From Neomoorella stamsii (GTDB lineage: Bacteria; Bacillota; DSM-521; Neomoorellales; Neomoorellaceae): a DNA stretch of 64,000 nucleotides. Both the position numbers and the translations under genes were made by a program. Shown here piece by piece: positions 18,296 through 26,574 of the stretch (the stretch's first letter is position 1; each line of letters opens with the position of its first letter). The notes under the pieces are model-generated. The model saw only the letters and a list, made by a program, of their open reading frames with translations. It was not told the origin of the DNA and searched no databases. Where the stretch lies: positions 114,243 through 178,242 of the forward strand of contig NZ_PVXL01000021.1 in the NCBI RefSeq assembly GCF_002995805.1, in the 5' to 3' direction.

Positions 18296-18299
18296 CTAA

Positions 18300-18387
18300 C
18301 AATTAAAAAATAAAAAACCAACTGTAAATCCCCTGGCGATACAGCTGGTTTTAATTTACGCTAAAATGGTATGGGCTAACATACCAT
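18300..18387 (-). promoter_or_regulatory. Two-hairpin leader with terminator before the DASS gene
   Basis: On the minus strand an 8-base hairpin (18366-18387 region, ATGGTATG/CATACCAT, six-base loop) is followed by AAAACCAGCTGT pairing with ACAGTTGGTTTT (18313-18352) and a TTTTTTATTTTTT tail. The stem is perfect on the minus strand only because a G-U pair forms there; on the plus strand it is an A-C mismatch. It ends the DUF3870 transcript or attenuates the transporter. Confidence 0.65.
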
Positions 18388-18436
18388 AGTAAATTAACAG
18401 CCAGTATAGTGAAAAAAAGTATTTTCATTTTATACG

Positions 18437-18811
18437 TTAAGAAGGAATCTGCATATTTAACCCAGAGGTCGACCTTATTTTCCTAAATTTATCCTTTTTA
18501 TCTTGATTGTATAATGAATATTTACGATATAGATCTTTTAAAGCAGCTATGACAGCATTTTTGGAAGTTCCAAAATACCTCTCGTTTATTTCGGCTACAA
18601 TATCATCAATTCCTTGTTCCAGGCAGTAGCCAATTAACAGGGAACTAATAAATGCTCGACCGTGTTCGTTTGCTAAAGTACAGGAAGCCCGGATAATAAC
18701 ATTAGAATCTGGTTCGATTTCTACAGAAACTGTACATAAATCATACATATTTTTTGCGGGTACACCCTGGGGAAACTTGGATTGACCTGTGAAAAAGAGA
18801 AGTTGTTTCAT
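18437..18811 (-). CDS. DUF3870 domain protein
   Basis: 124-residue cytoplasmic protein whose pattern fits DUF3870: FTGQSKFPQGVPA near the start, a central IIRASCTLANEHGRAFISSL and the late INERYFGTSKNAVIAALKDL. Function unknown; such proteins tend to lie beside organic-acid catabolic genes. Start ATG 18811 with GGAGGG 8-13 bases before. It lies upstream of the DASS gene on the same strand and divergent from the organic-acid operon at 19208. Confidence 0.75.
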   Translation of the reverse strand: MKQLLFFTGQSKFPQGVPAKNMYDLCTVSVEIEPDSNVIIRASCTLANEHGRAFISSLLIGYCLEQGIDDIVAEINERYFGTSKNAVIAALKDLYRKYSLYNQDKKDKFRKIRSTSGLNMQIPS

Positions 18812-18990
18812 TTAAGATAACCCTCCTTTCATTTCCCTGTAAAATATCCCCATTCTTTGTAAAAAGCAAATGAGTTAATCCTGTCTTTATGCCTTAATAA
18901 AAATAATATTCTACGGATGTTTATTAAAATCCTTCTTCTATTCAATATAAGAAGAAAAAATATTTAGAGGGAAAATTCGTGGCCTCATAT
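18812..18990. other. Divergent intergenic region, AT-rich
   Basis: Separates the minus-strand DUF3870 gene from the plus-strand promoter at 18992. Apart from the DUF3870 ribosome site I could not pick out a convincing minus-strand promoter or an operator palindrome. Confidence 0.5.
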
Positions 18991-18991
18991 C

Positions 18992-19020
18992 TTGACAGAT
19001 AGCTTTATCTTTAATAAAAT
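18992..19020 (+). promoter_or_regulatory. Promoter of the 2-oxoacid operon (leader A)
   Basis: TTGACA (18992-18997), 17 bases, TAAAAT (19015-19020). The sequence ATCTTGACAGATA around the -35 box is shared with the promoter at 29576, which also drives the same type of leader. Confidence 0.75.
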
Positions 19021-19064
19021 AAGTATTAGGTAAGGTAGAAGTTTGAATAATAAAAACAAATAAC

Positions 19065-19157
19065 AGCTGAGTTTTTGCTTAGGGCATAGTAATTTATACT
19101 ATGCAAAAACGGCAAAAAAAGCCAGCTGGTATCGGGGGATACTAGGTGGCTTTTTTA
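19065..19157 (+). promoter_or_regulatory. Conserved leader RNA element, copy A, with terminator
   Basis: AGCTGAGT (19065-19072) is followed by a stem P1 TTTTTGC (19072-19078) with GCAAAAA (19112-19118) enclosing hairpin P2 GCATAGTA/TACTATGC (19084-19104, five-base loop). A strong terminator (19114-19157: AAAAAAGCCA/TGGCTTTTTT with inner GTATC/GATAC) overlaps the 3' side of P1, so the two cannot form together. Copy B at 29639 shares 21 of 24 bases from AGCTGAGT on. No known riboswitch class was recognised. Confidence 0.7.
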
Positions 19158-19207
19158 TTTTAATTAGAGGTGCTAAAACTTATAGGAGCAGAAGGTGATG
19201 AAAAAAC

Positions 19208-20101
19208 ATGGAAGAAGTATTAGGAATTATTGGATTCGGGGAAGTGGGTTATAGTTTTGCTAAAGGTTTAAAGCAATCTGGTTTACAGGATATTTTAGCA
19301 TATGACAAATATTGGAATCAACCACCATATAGTGAACTTATTCAGAAAAGAGCTCGAGAAGCAGGAATAAACCTAGTTACTGAAATAAAAGAGTTAGTAG
19401 AAAAAAGTGGTATTATCATTGCTGCCGTGGCTACTTCGGTGGCTAAAGAAGTAGCAATAGAAGTAGCTAAGTGGTTAGCGGAGGGGCAGATTTACATAGA
19501 TGTAAGTTCTTCAAGTCCTGCTTTAAAAAAGGAACTTAACAATATAATACTTACAACTGGAAGTAAATTTGTAGACGTGGCCATTGTAGGTCCTATTCCT
19601 CTTTTCGGTCATAAAGTGCCTATGTTAGCTTGTGGTACAGGGGCTGAAATTTTTAAAGAAAATTTTTCTAAATATGGTATGGATATTACAGTTATTGGTA
19701 AGACGCCTGGCCAGGCTGCTATTATAAAAATGTTAAGAGGCGTTTTGACAAAAGGAATGCAAGCATTATTTTTGGAAATGTTACATGCTACCCATAAATA
19801 TGGTATTGATGAACAAATGTTGAATTCAATTGCAGACACATTTAGTAAAGAAACATTTATCCAAACAGCCAACCGCTTTGTAACGACTGTTTCTATCCAT
19901 GCTGCCCGGCGTGCAGATGAGATGGATGAAGTAATTAGAACGTTAAAGGAAATAGGGATTGAACCTATTATGACTGAAGCAACTAAAAAACGGCTGGAAT
20001 GGTGTGCTAACTTAGGTTTAAAAGAATATTTTCAAGGGAAAACCCCAGCTTCTTATAAAGAGGTATTAAATGCTATACAGTTAAAAACCGAAGGGATATA
20101 A
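19208..20101 (+). CDS. NAD(P)-binding beta-hydroxyacid dehydrogenase-like protein (DUF1932 type)
   Basis: 297 residues: an N-terminal Rossmann domain (GIIGFGEVGYSFAKGL, residues 6-21) like 6-phosphogluconate and 3-hydroxyisobutyrate dehydrogenases, and a C-terminal helical domain of DUF1932 type (LRGVLTKGMQALFLEMLHA). Likely oxidises or reduces a 3-hydroxyacid; the substrate is unknown. First gene of the operon behind leader A; AGAAGGTGATG precedes the start. The Ldh2-type gene follows after 26 bases. Confidence 0.8.
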   Translation: MEEVLGIIGFGEVGYSFAKGLKQSGLQDILAYDKYWNQPPYSELIQKRAREAGINLVTEIKELVEKSGIIIAAVATSVAKEVAIEVAKWLAEGQIYIDVSSSSPALKKELNNIILTTGSKFVDVAIVGPIPLFGHKVPMLACGTGAEIFKENFSKYGMDITVIGKTPGQAAIIKMLRGVLTKGMQALFLEMLHATHKYGIDEQMLNSIADTFSKETFIQTANRFVTTVSIHAARRADEMDEVIRTLKEIGIEPIMTEATKKRLEWCANLGLKEYFQGKTPASYKEVLNAIQLKTEGI

Positions 20102-20127
20102 ATGCAAGTGTAAGGGAGTCTATAATT

Positions 20128-21198
20128 ATGGCGAAAAGCAATTATAGTTACCAATCAGTGAAGCAGTTTTGTATTGAAGCTTTTAGGGCTATAGGAGTAC
20201 CAAACGATGAAGCTGAATTAGTTAGTGACTCTTTAGTTTGGGCAAATTTAAGAGGAATTGATTCTCATGGTGTCTTTCGTATACCCATCTATATTGATAG
20301 GATTAAGAATGGTTTAGTAAGGCCTGTAGCAAAGTTCATGGTTGTAAATGAAACAAAGATAGCGGTGGTAATTGATGCTGGAAATAGCCTTGGGCAAGTA
20401 ATTGCCTGCAAAGCAATTAAAATTTGTATAGAGAAAGCGCAGCAGCATGGAATAGGTATAGCAGTTATTAGGAATACTAACCATTTTGGAGCAGCTTCGT
20501 ACTTTACCAGCAAAATAGCTGCCGAAAACTATATTGGTGTTGCCCTTAGTAATGCTCCCCCGGCCATAGCACCCTGGGGCGGGTGTAAAGCTTTGCTCGG
20601 GACTAACCCTATTTCTGTTGCTATTCCGGCTGGTAAATATGGTATGGTGGTATTAGATATGGCCACAAGCAATGTGGCCAGAGGGAAAATCCGTATAGCA
20701 GCAGCTCAGGGGCAAAGTATCCCCCCTGACTGGGCTTTTGATAGCGATGGCCAGGTGACAACTGACCCCCACAGAGCTTTAAAAGGGACACTATTTCCTT
20801 TAGGTGGACCTAAGGGTTACGGCCTAGCCTTAATGGTAGATATTTTCAGTGGAGTTTTGAGTGGGGCTGCCTATGCTGACTTAATCACGCCTATGTACCT
20901 GGAAGAACCAATAGAAGAAAAAAGAAATATTGGCAACTTTCTTTGTGCCTTAGATCCAGGAATATTCCTTCCTCAGCAAGAATTTATTAAACGAATGGAG
21001 GATCTCTGTTTCAGGATTAAAGAATCACCCCTGGCGGAAGGGAAAGAAAAAATATATTTGCCGGGTGAAATTGAACAAGAAAAAATGGAAAAATACATGC
21101 GAGAGGGAATTCCCTTAGAAGAAACATTGGTCTCTAAGTTAATAACAATAGCCAGTCAACTGGGCGTAACAACCATACCCGTAAAAATTTTTAAATGA
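20128..21198 (+). CDS. Ldh2-type malate/L-lactate/2-hydroxyacid dehydrogenase
   Basis: 356 residues of the Ldh_2 family (YlbC, ComC, malate/L-sulfolactate dehydrogenases), NAD(P)-dependent with a fold unlike classical lactate dehydrogenase. Seen: the active-site RGIDSHGVFRIPIYIDRI, NTNHFGAASYFTSKIA and LLGTNPISVAIPA, and the late GPKGYGLALMVDIFSGVLSG. The substrate is a 2-hydroxy acid; malate, 2-hydroxyglutarate or sulfolactate are all possible. It would feed a 2-oxoacid to the oxidoreductase encoded next. Confidence 0.88.
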   Translation: MAKSNYSYQSVKQFCIEAFRAIGVPNDEAELVSDSLVWANLRGIDSHGVFRIPIYIDRIKNGLVRPVAKFMVVNETKIAVVIDAGNSLGQVIACKAIKICIEKAQQHGIGIAVIRNTNHFGAASYFTSKIAAENYIGVALSNAPPAIAPWGGCKALLGTNPISVAIPAGKYGMVVLDMATSNVARGKIRIAAAQGQSIPPDWAFDSDGQVTTDPHRALKGTLFPLGGPKGYGLALMVDIFSGVLSGAAYADLITPMYLEEPIEEKRNIGNFLCALDPGIFLPQQEFIKRMEDLCFRIKESPLAEGKEKIYLPGEIEQEKMEKYMREGIPLEETLVSKLITIASQLGVTTIPVKIFK

Positions 21199-21237
21199 CT
21201 TAGCATCTGGATTATATCATAGCAAGGAGGATAAAAA

Positions 21238-22389
21238 GTGACACAAACGTCAAAAAGGACAGCAAAAATTATGCAAGGAAATGATGCTTGTGTAGAAGCT
21301 GCATTACTTGTCGGTTGCCGTTTTTTTGCCGGTTATCCAATCACTCCAGCTAGTGAAATCGCGGAGGGCATGGCTCGGCGTTTACCATTAGTTGGGGGGG
21401 TTTTCGTTCAAATGGAAGACGAAATAGCTTCAGTGATAGCTATCGTTGGCGCTTCTTGGGGAGGTTGGAAAGCCATGACCGCTACAAGCGGGCCTGGTTT
21501 CTGCCTAATGCAAGAGGGGATAGGTATGGCAGCAATTACTGAGACTCCTTGCGTTATCGTAAATGTTCAGCGGGGTGGTCCAGCCTCAGGTCAGTCTACC
21601 GCACCGTCCCAAGGGGATGTTTTTCAGGCCAGGTATGGTTCTAATGGTGACTACGCAATTATTGCCCTTGCACCTTCTACTTCTCAAGAGATGTTTGATT
21701 TAACAGTAAAAGCCTTTAATCTTTCCGAGAAATATCGCGTACCAGTGATTATCCTTTCTGATGAAATAGTAGCGCACACGAGGGAAAAAGTTTTCATTCC
21801 GGCGGTGGAAGAATTGGAAATAATTAACCGCAAGAAGCCGACTGTACCACCAGAAGGATTTTTAACGTTTAAACCAGATACTGATGGTATACCTCCTATG
21901 CCAAAGTTTAATACGGGTTATAAACTTTGTGTTACAACGCAATTACACCAAGAAAATGGTTTTCGAGCTAATCCTCAAGTAGGTGCGGCCCTTATCCAAA
22001 GATTGACTGGTAAAGTCGAAAACAATGCCGATACTATATGTGAAGTAGATGAATTCTATACTGAAGACGCTGAAATGGTAGTGATTGCCTATGGTTCGGT
22101 TGCTCGTTCGGCTATTAGAGCCGTTAGAGATGCTAGGTCAGAGGGCAAAAAGGTTGGAATGTTGAAGCTTAAAACTCTTTGGCCTTTTCCTGCCAATAAG
22201 ATACGTTCTATAGCTGCCCGCTCAAAGAAAATTATTGTCCCAGAAATGAATACGGGCCGCATGGTCCTCGAAGTAGAGCGTATAAGTGGTGGACTTTGCT
22301 CAGTAGAATCCCTACCGAAGCTTGGGGGTAGGTGCCACACACCGGGAGAGATTTATGCAGCTATAAAGGAGGATATAGATAATGCATAG
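21238..22389 (+). CDS. korA: 2-oxoacid:ferredoxin oxidoreductase, alpha subunit
   Basis: 383 residues, KorA/VorB-type alpha chain of the thiamine-diphosphate enzymes that oxidatively decarboxylate 2-oxoacids to acyl-CoA and reduce ferredoxin. Seen: GYPITPASEIAEGM (residues ~27-40), QMEDEIASVIA, ATSGPGFCLM and NVQRGGPASGQSTAPSQGD, plus a C-terminal transketolase-like domain. GTG start at 21238 behind AAGGAGG. The beta subunit starts inside its 3' end (8-base overlap), so the subunits are translationally coupled. Substrate is probably 2-oxoglutarate given sucCD downstream, but this is inferred. Confidence 0.93.
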   Translation: MTQTSKRTAKIMQGNDACVEAALLVGCRFFAGYPITPASEIAEGMARRLPLVGGVFVQMEDEIASVIAIVGASWGGWKAMTATSGPGFCLMQEGIGMAAITETPCVIVNVQRGGPASGQSTAPSQGDVFQARYGSNGDYAIIALAPSTSQEMFDLTVKAFNLSEKYRVPVIILSDEIVAHTREKVFIPAVEELEIINRKKPTVPPEGFLTFKPDTDGIPPMPKFNTGYKLCVTTQLHQENGFRANPQVGAALIQRLTGKVENNADTICEVDEFYTEDAEMVVIAYGSVARSAIRAVRDARSEGKKVGMLKLKTLWPFPANKIRSIAARSKKIIVPEMNTGRMVLEVERISGGLCSVESLPKLGGRCHTPGEIYAAIKEDIDNA

Positions 22390-23215
22390 TCTGGCGAAAC
22401 GAGTTTTACGAACAGAACAATTTCCTCTCCTTTTTTGTCCAGGATGCGGTAACGGGGTCGTTTTGCAGATGGTAGCTCGTGCCATCGATGAGCTTGAAAT
22501 TCTCAATCAAACATGTACAGTTGGAGCAATTGGGTGTAGTAGTTGGATTGCAACATACTTTAACGTTGATTTTATGAAAGTACTTCATGGACGAACCTTA
22601 CCTGCTGCTATTGCTTTAAAATTAACAGATCCTTTAAGAAAAGTTATTGTTTTTACGGGAGATGGCGACTGCGTCGGTATCGGCGGTAACCATTTTATTC
22701 ATGCGGCCCGTAAAAATATCGACTTAACCGTTATTATGGTCAACAACCAAATCTACGGTATGACCGGGGGCCAGGTAGCCCCGACTACCCCTACCGGCGC
22801 TACGACGATGACTTCTCCTTATGGCAAAATAGAACCCCCTATAGATGCGTGTGAAATAGCTAAAGCAGCCGGTGCTACTTTCATTTCTAGATGGACCACA
22901 ATTCATCCCAGACAGTTACTAAAAGCCATCAAAAAAGCAATTCAGCATCCGGGTTTTGCTTTTATAGAAGTGGTCAGTCAGTGTCCAGTTCAAACCGGCA
23001 GGTACATTAGAGGTAGTGGTGACCCCCTTGAACTCGCAGGTTGGATCCAAAAAAATTGCCTTAGCCAGGCTAAAATGGCTAAATTAAGCCCTCAAGAAAA
23101 AGAAGGTAAAATTCTTATTGGTGACTTTGTAGAGGAAATAAAACCTGAATATGCTACTCAAACCTATGAATTAATACATCGACTTAAAAAGTATTCTTGT
23201 AATCAACAAGTTTAA
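22382..23215 (+). CDS. korB: 2-oxoacid:ferredoxin oxidoreductase, beta subunit
   Basis: 277 residues, the thiamine-diphosphate binding chain. The TPP motif GDGDCVGIGGNHFIHAARKN and the following NNQIYGMTGGQVAPTTP are intact, with cysteines in FCPGCGNGVV and AIGCSSW placed as in KorB-type chains. It overlaps korA by 8 bases and is followed by the ferredoxin-like subunit. Confidence 0.94.
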   Translation: MHSLAKRVLRTEQFPLLFCPGCGNGVVLQMVARAIDELEILNQTCTVGAIGCSSWIATYFNVDFMKVLHGRTLPAAIALKLTDPLRKVIVFTGDGDCVGIGGNHFIHAARKNIDLTVIMVNNQIYGMTGGQVAPTTPTGATTMTSPYGKIEPPIDACEIAKAAGATFISRWTTIHPRQLLKAIKKAIQHPGFAFIEVVSQCPVQTGRYIRGSGDPLELAGWIQKNCLSQAKMAKLSPQEKEGKILIGDFVEEIKPEYATQTYELIHRLKKYSCNQQV

Positions 23216-23251
23216 CAAGACCCTTCTATTTCATATCAGGGGGAAAAACAA

Positions 23252-23467
23252 ATGCCAAGAATTACTATAAACATTGATCCCAATCTCTGTAAAGGCTGTA
23301 AATTATGTATTGCCAACTGTCATCGTGACGTTTTTGAAATGTCTACAGAAAGGGGTAAGCTAGGTTATCTTATGCCTATGGCACTTCACCTCGAGAATTG
23401 CACCGCATGTCTTTTATGCGAGCTTACCTGCCCAGACATGGCAATAGAAGTATTAAGCCAATCATAA
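23252..23467 (+). CDS. korD: 2-oxoacid:ferredoxin oxidoreductase, ferredoxin-like delta subunit
   Basis: 71-residue protein with two four-cysteine motifs: CKGCKLCIANC (about 12-22) and CTACLLCELTC (about 50-60), each expected to hold a 4Fe-4S cluster. It passes electrons from the beta subunit to external ferredoxin. GGGGG ribosome site before ATG 23252. Confidence 0.93.
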   Translation: MPRITINIDPNLCKGCKLCIANCHRDVFEMSTERGKLGYLMPMALHLENCTACLLCELTCPDMAIEVLSQS

Positions 23468-23479
23468 GGGGGAATAAAG

Positions 23480-24034
23480 ATGCGTCAAGAACTTGTAGCT
23501 GCTGGCTTTGGCGGCCAGGGCATAATTTTATTGGGAATAACTGCTTGTGTAGCCGCTGGCTTATATGATGGAAAAATGGTTGCCCAAACTCAGTCCTATG
23601 GTCCCGCTTCCCGAGGCGGTGCCTGTCGTACTGATGTGGTAATAAGTGATGAAGAAATTGATTATGCTAAAGCATTGTCACCTGATGTCATGGTTCTTAT
23701 GTCTGAACAGGCCCGAGATAGTTATCTTAGTGAAGTTAGGCCCCAGGAAAGTATAGTAATTATCGATAGCACTTTAGTAAAAGAAGTACCTAATGAAATC
23801 AGGAATGTCTATTATATTCCAGCGACAGAAATTGCCGAAATAAAGTTCGGTCAAAGCATGGTAGCCAATATGGTAATGCTAGGAGCTATTTCGGCTATCA
23901 CGGAACTTTTTAGTTATGAGGCCCTCAAAGGAGCTATTAAAGATGTAGTAAATAACAAATTTATTGATGTTAACCTTAAAGCTTTAGCAGAGGGTTATGA
24001 ATACGGCAAGTCTTTAGTAGGAGGCACAGTTTAA
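23480..24034 (+). CDS. korC: 2-oxoacid:ferredoxin oxidoreductase, gamma subunit
   Basis: 184 residues of the POR/KOR gamma family: GFGGQGIILLGITACVAAGL at residues 8-27 and YGPASRGGACRTDVVISDEEI further on are characteristic. With KorA, KorB and KorD it completes the four-chain enzyme. Its stop overlaps the sucC start by one base (TAATG), showing tight coupling with succinyl-CoA synthetase. Confidence 0.94.
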   Translation: MRQELVAAGFGGQGIILLGITACVAAGLYDGKMVAQTQSYGPASRGGACRTDVVISDEEIDYAKALSPDVMVLMSEQARDSYLSEVRPQESIVIIDSTLVKEVPNEIRNVYYIPATEIAEIKFGQSMVANMVMLGAISAITELFSYEALKGAIKDVVNNKFIDVNLKALAEGYEYGKSLVGGTV

Positions 24035-25194
24035 TGCGTCTTTTTGAATATGAAGGCAAAAAAATCCTTAAAGATTATGGTTTAAAGATTCCTAAGGGGG
24101 AAATAGTTACCACGCCCACCGAAGCAGAAGCAGTAGCTAAGTATTTAGGCGGAAGGGTAGCAATTAAAAGTCAGGTTCTAGTAGGTGGCCGGGGTAAAGC
24201 GGGCGGCGTTCAGTTTGCTGATAACCCTGAAAAAGCGAAGAAAATTGCTGCAAGCCTTTTAGGGAGTACTCTTAAAGGTGAGGTAATTAAAAAGCTTTTA
24301 GTTGAAGAATGCTTAAAGATTAGACAAGAATATTACCTTGGACTTACCATTGACCCTGTAGCAGGACAGCCGTTATTAATGTTTTCCAGAGAAGGCGGAG
24401 TTGATATTGAGGAAGTTAACATCCGTACACCAGAAAAAATAGGCCGTATGCTTATCAACGTGTGTGAGGGATTACATCCTTATAGCGGACGCCAATTGGC
24501 GAGGCAAATGGGGATTACAGGTAAAGCATTGATAGATATAGGACTGGCAACTGCCGGGCTTTATCAGGCCTTTCGCGATTTCGATGCCATAATTGCTGAG
24601 ATCAATCCCCTTGTTCTTACGGAAGAGGGCCTTTTAATTGCAGCAGACTCTAAATTTGAACTTGATGATGATGCTTTATACCGCCATCCTGATTTTACTG
24701 TTAATGACCGGATCGAGGGCGAGACGGATTTAGAGAAGCGAGCGCGCCAATTAGGTATAAAATATGTAGAGCTTGATGGTAATATCGGAATTGCTGGTAA
24801 TGGTGCTGGTTTAATGATGACCACAGTTGATATGGTGGAGAGGTTTGGCGGGAAAGCGGCTAACTTTGTCGACGGAGGTGGCGCTGGCGCCAAGGGGGGG
24901 TCGGGCGAAGGTGCGATTAATTGGTGGGACAATATAATCCAGTTAGTGTTGGCTAATCCCAAAGTAAAGGTACTTTTATTCAATATGCTTAGCGGTAACA
25001 ATCGCGGTGATGAAGTGGCGCAAGGTCTTATTCGTGGATTAAGAAATAGCCGTTCGGTGCCAGTAGTCATCCGCCTTTCGGGTACCAGACAGGAAGAGGG
25101 ACGGGCTATCTTAAGACAAGCAGGATACACCTCCTATGACTCTATGGAAGAAGCAATTCAAGCAGCAGTAACATTGGCTCAGGAGGTAGACTAA
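24034..25194 (+). CDS. sucC: Succinyl-CoA synthetase, beta subunit
   Basis: 386 residues: ATP-grasp domain (IKSQVLVGGRGKAGGVQFAD near residues 46-65) and a C-terminal CoA-ligase domain (FVDGGGAGAKGGSGEGAINW). Converts acyl-CoA to the free acid with formation of ATP. Coupled to korC upstream and sucD downstream, so it most likely takes the acyl-CoA made by the oxidoreductase and conserves its energy as ATP. Confidence 0.95.
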   Translation: MRLFEYEGKKILKDYGLKIPKGEIVTTPTEAEAVAKYLGGRVAIKSQVLVGGRGKAGGVQFADNPEKAKKIAASLLGSTLKGEVIKKLLVEECLKIRQEYYLGLTIDPVAGQPLLMFSREGGVDIEEVNIRTPEKIGRMLINVCEGLHPYSGRQLARQMGITGKALIDIGLATAGLYQAFRDFDAIIAEINPLVLTEEGLLIAADSKFELDDDALYRHPDFTVNDRIEGETDLEKRARQLGIKYVELDGNIGIAGNGAGLMMTTVDMVERFGGKAANFVDGGGAGAKGGSGEGAINWWDNIIQLVLANPKVKVLLFNMLSGNNRGDEVAQGLIRGLRNSRSVPVVIRLSGTRQEEGRAILRQAGYTSYDSMEEAIQAAVTLAQEVD

Positions 25195-25198
25195 TAAG

Positions 25199-26065
25199 AT
25201 GGCTATTATTTTGGATAGCAAAACAAAAGTAATTGTTCAAGGTATTACTGGTAAAGCTGGAAGCTATCACACTTTAGAAATGCTATGCCAGGGAACAAAC
25301 GTTGTAGCTGGTGTTAGCCCCGGGAGAGGGGGGGAAAGGATAGATAGAATACCTATCTTTGATACGGTTGAGGAAGTAGTAGCTGCTTATCAACCTGATC
25401 TTTCGCTGATCCTTGTCCCGGCCAGATTTGCCAAAGACGCCGCCCTCGAAGCCATGGCTGCTGGAATTAAGACTGTTGTTGTAGTAGCCGAAGGAGTACC
25501 GATTCATGATAGTTTAGAAATGACGGCCAGAGCTCGCCAGTATGGTTCGACACTTCTAGGGCCCAATACACCAGGTATCTTTAGTCCTGGTCAGGCTAAG
25601 GCCGGGATTATGCCAACTAATGTTTTTAAACCGGGTCATATTGGCATTGTTTCTCGCAGTGGAACTTTATCGTACGAAACAGCCAGCGAGTTATCGCGAG
25701 CCGGGCTAGGCCAGAGTACTTTTGTCGGTCTCGGTGGGGATATGGTGCGAGGGACCTCCTTCATCGATATCCTTTCTCTGTTTAAAGACGATCCGGATAC
25801 CCATGGTATAGTTATGATTGGCGAGATTGGTGGCTATCAGGAAGAGATGGCAGCCAAGTATATTCAAGAAAACGTTGCCAAACCAGTTATCGCCTTTATT
25901 GCTGGACGTAATGCCAAACCGGGTCGCCGTATGGGTCATGCTGGGGCAATAGTCATGGGCAAACTAGGTAGTTATGAAAGCAAAGTCCAGAATTTAAGAG
26001 AAGCTGGAATTCAGGTAGCTACTTCTCCCGGGGAGATCGCCCGTTTAATGGCCAAAGTCCTTTAA
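25199..26065 (+). CDS. sucD: Succinyl-CoA synthetase, alpha subunit
   Basis: 288 residues with the CoA-binding Rossmann domain at the N-terminus (VIVQGITGKAGSYHT) and the phospho-histidine loop RRMGHAGAIVMG near residue 243. Carries the phosphoryl group between acyl phosphate and ADP. Starts 4 bases after sucC. A close relative acting on another C3-C5 acyl-CoA cannot be excluded. Confidence 0.95.
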   Translation: MAIILDSKTKVIVQGITGKAGSYHTLEMLCQGTNVVAGVSPGRGGERIDRIPIFDTVEEVVAAYQPDLSLILVPARFAKDAALEAMAAGIKTVVVVAEGVPIHDSLEMTARARQYGSTLLGPNTPGIFSPGQAKAGIMPTNVFKPGHIGIVSRSGTLSYETASELSRAGLGQSTFVGLGGDMVRGTSFIDILSLFKDDPDTHGIVMIGEIGGYQEEMAAKYIQENVAKPVIAFIAGRNAKPGRRMGHAGAIVMGKLGSYESKVQNLREAGIQVATSPGEIARLMAKVL

Positions 26066-26084
26066 AGAGACTAGGGGGAAAAAT

Positions 26085-26558
26085 ATGGGATTTAAGGTTT
26101 TTCGTGATAGAGATTTTATTAGTGGGTTAGCTCTATTAATATTTGCAACTTGGGTATATATTGAAACGATGAAGATCCCAGCTACGGAAAAAATGATTTT
26201 AATGCGAGCAACTTTTTTTCCTTATTTAATTAGCCTGGGATTTTTCCTTGTGGGCTTAATTTTAGTAATGCTTCCTTATTATAGAAAAACAATAGATCTA
26301 TTTGAATTAGGATCAACAACCACAGATATAAAGATCCTGCTAGTGTTTATAATAATAATCTTTATTTATTTATATGTACTAGAACTGTTAGGTTATTTTA
26401 CGAGTACTATTTGTTTTCTGTTTGGTCTAATGCTACTTCTAGGTGTAAAGAATAAACTATATGCCTTCTTGCTTTCAGTTGGGATAACCTTAATTATATA
26501 TCTTGCTTTCGGTTGGTTCTTAAAGGTACCTCTTCCAGAAGGAATCTTAAGTTTATAG
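26085..26558 (+). CDS. tctB: Tripartite tricarboxylate transporter, small membrane subunit TctB (system 1)
   Basis: 157-residue protein with four membrane segments, TctB/DUF1468 type; partner of the large TctA channel. Starts 19 bases after sucD, so the uptake system is in the same operon as the catabolic enzymes. Family assignment rests on size, topology and position before tctA. Confidence 0.85.
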   Translation: MGFKVFRDRDFISGLALLIFATWVYIETMKIPATEKMILMRATFFPYLISLGFFLVGLILVMLPYYRKTIDLFELGSTTTDIKILLVFIIIIFIYLYVLELLGYFTSTICFLFGLMLLLGVKNKLYAFLLSVGITLIIYLAFGWFLKVPLPEGILSL

Positions 26559-26574
26559 TCAGGGGGACATAAAG

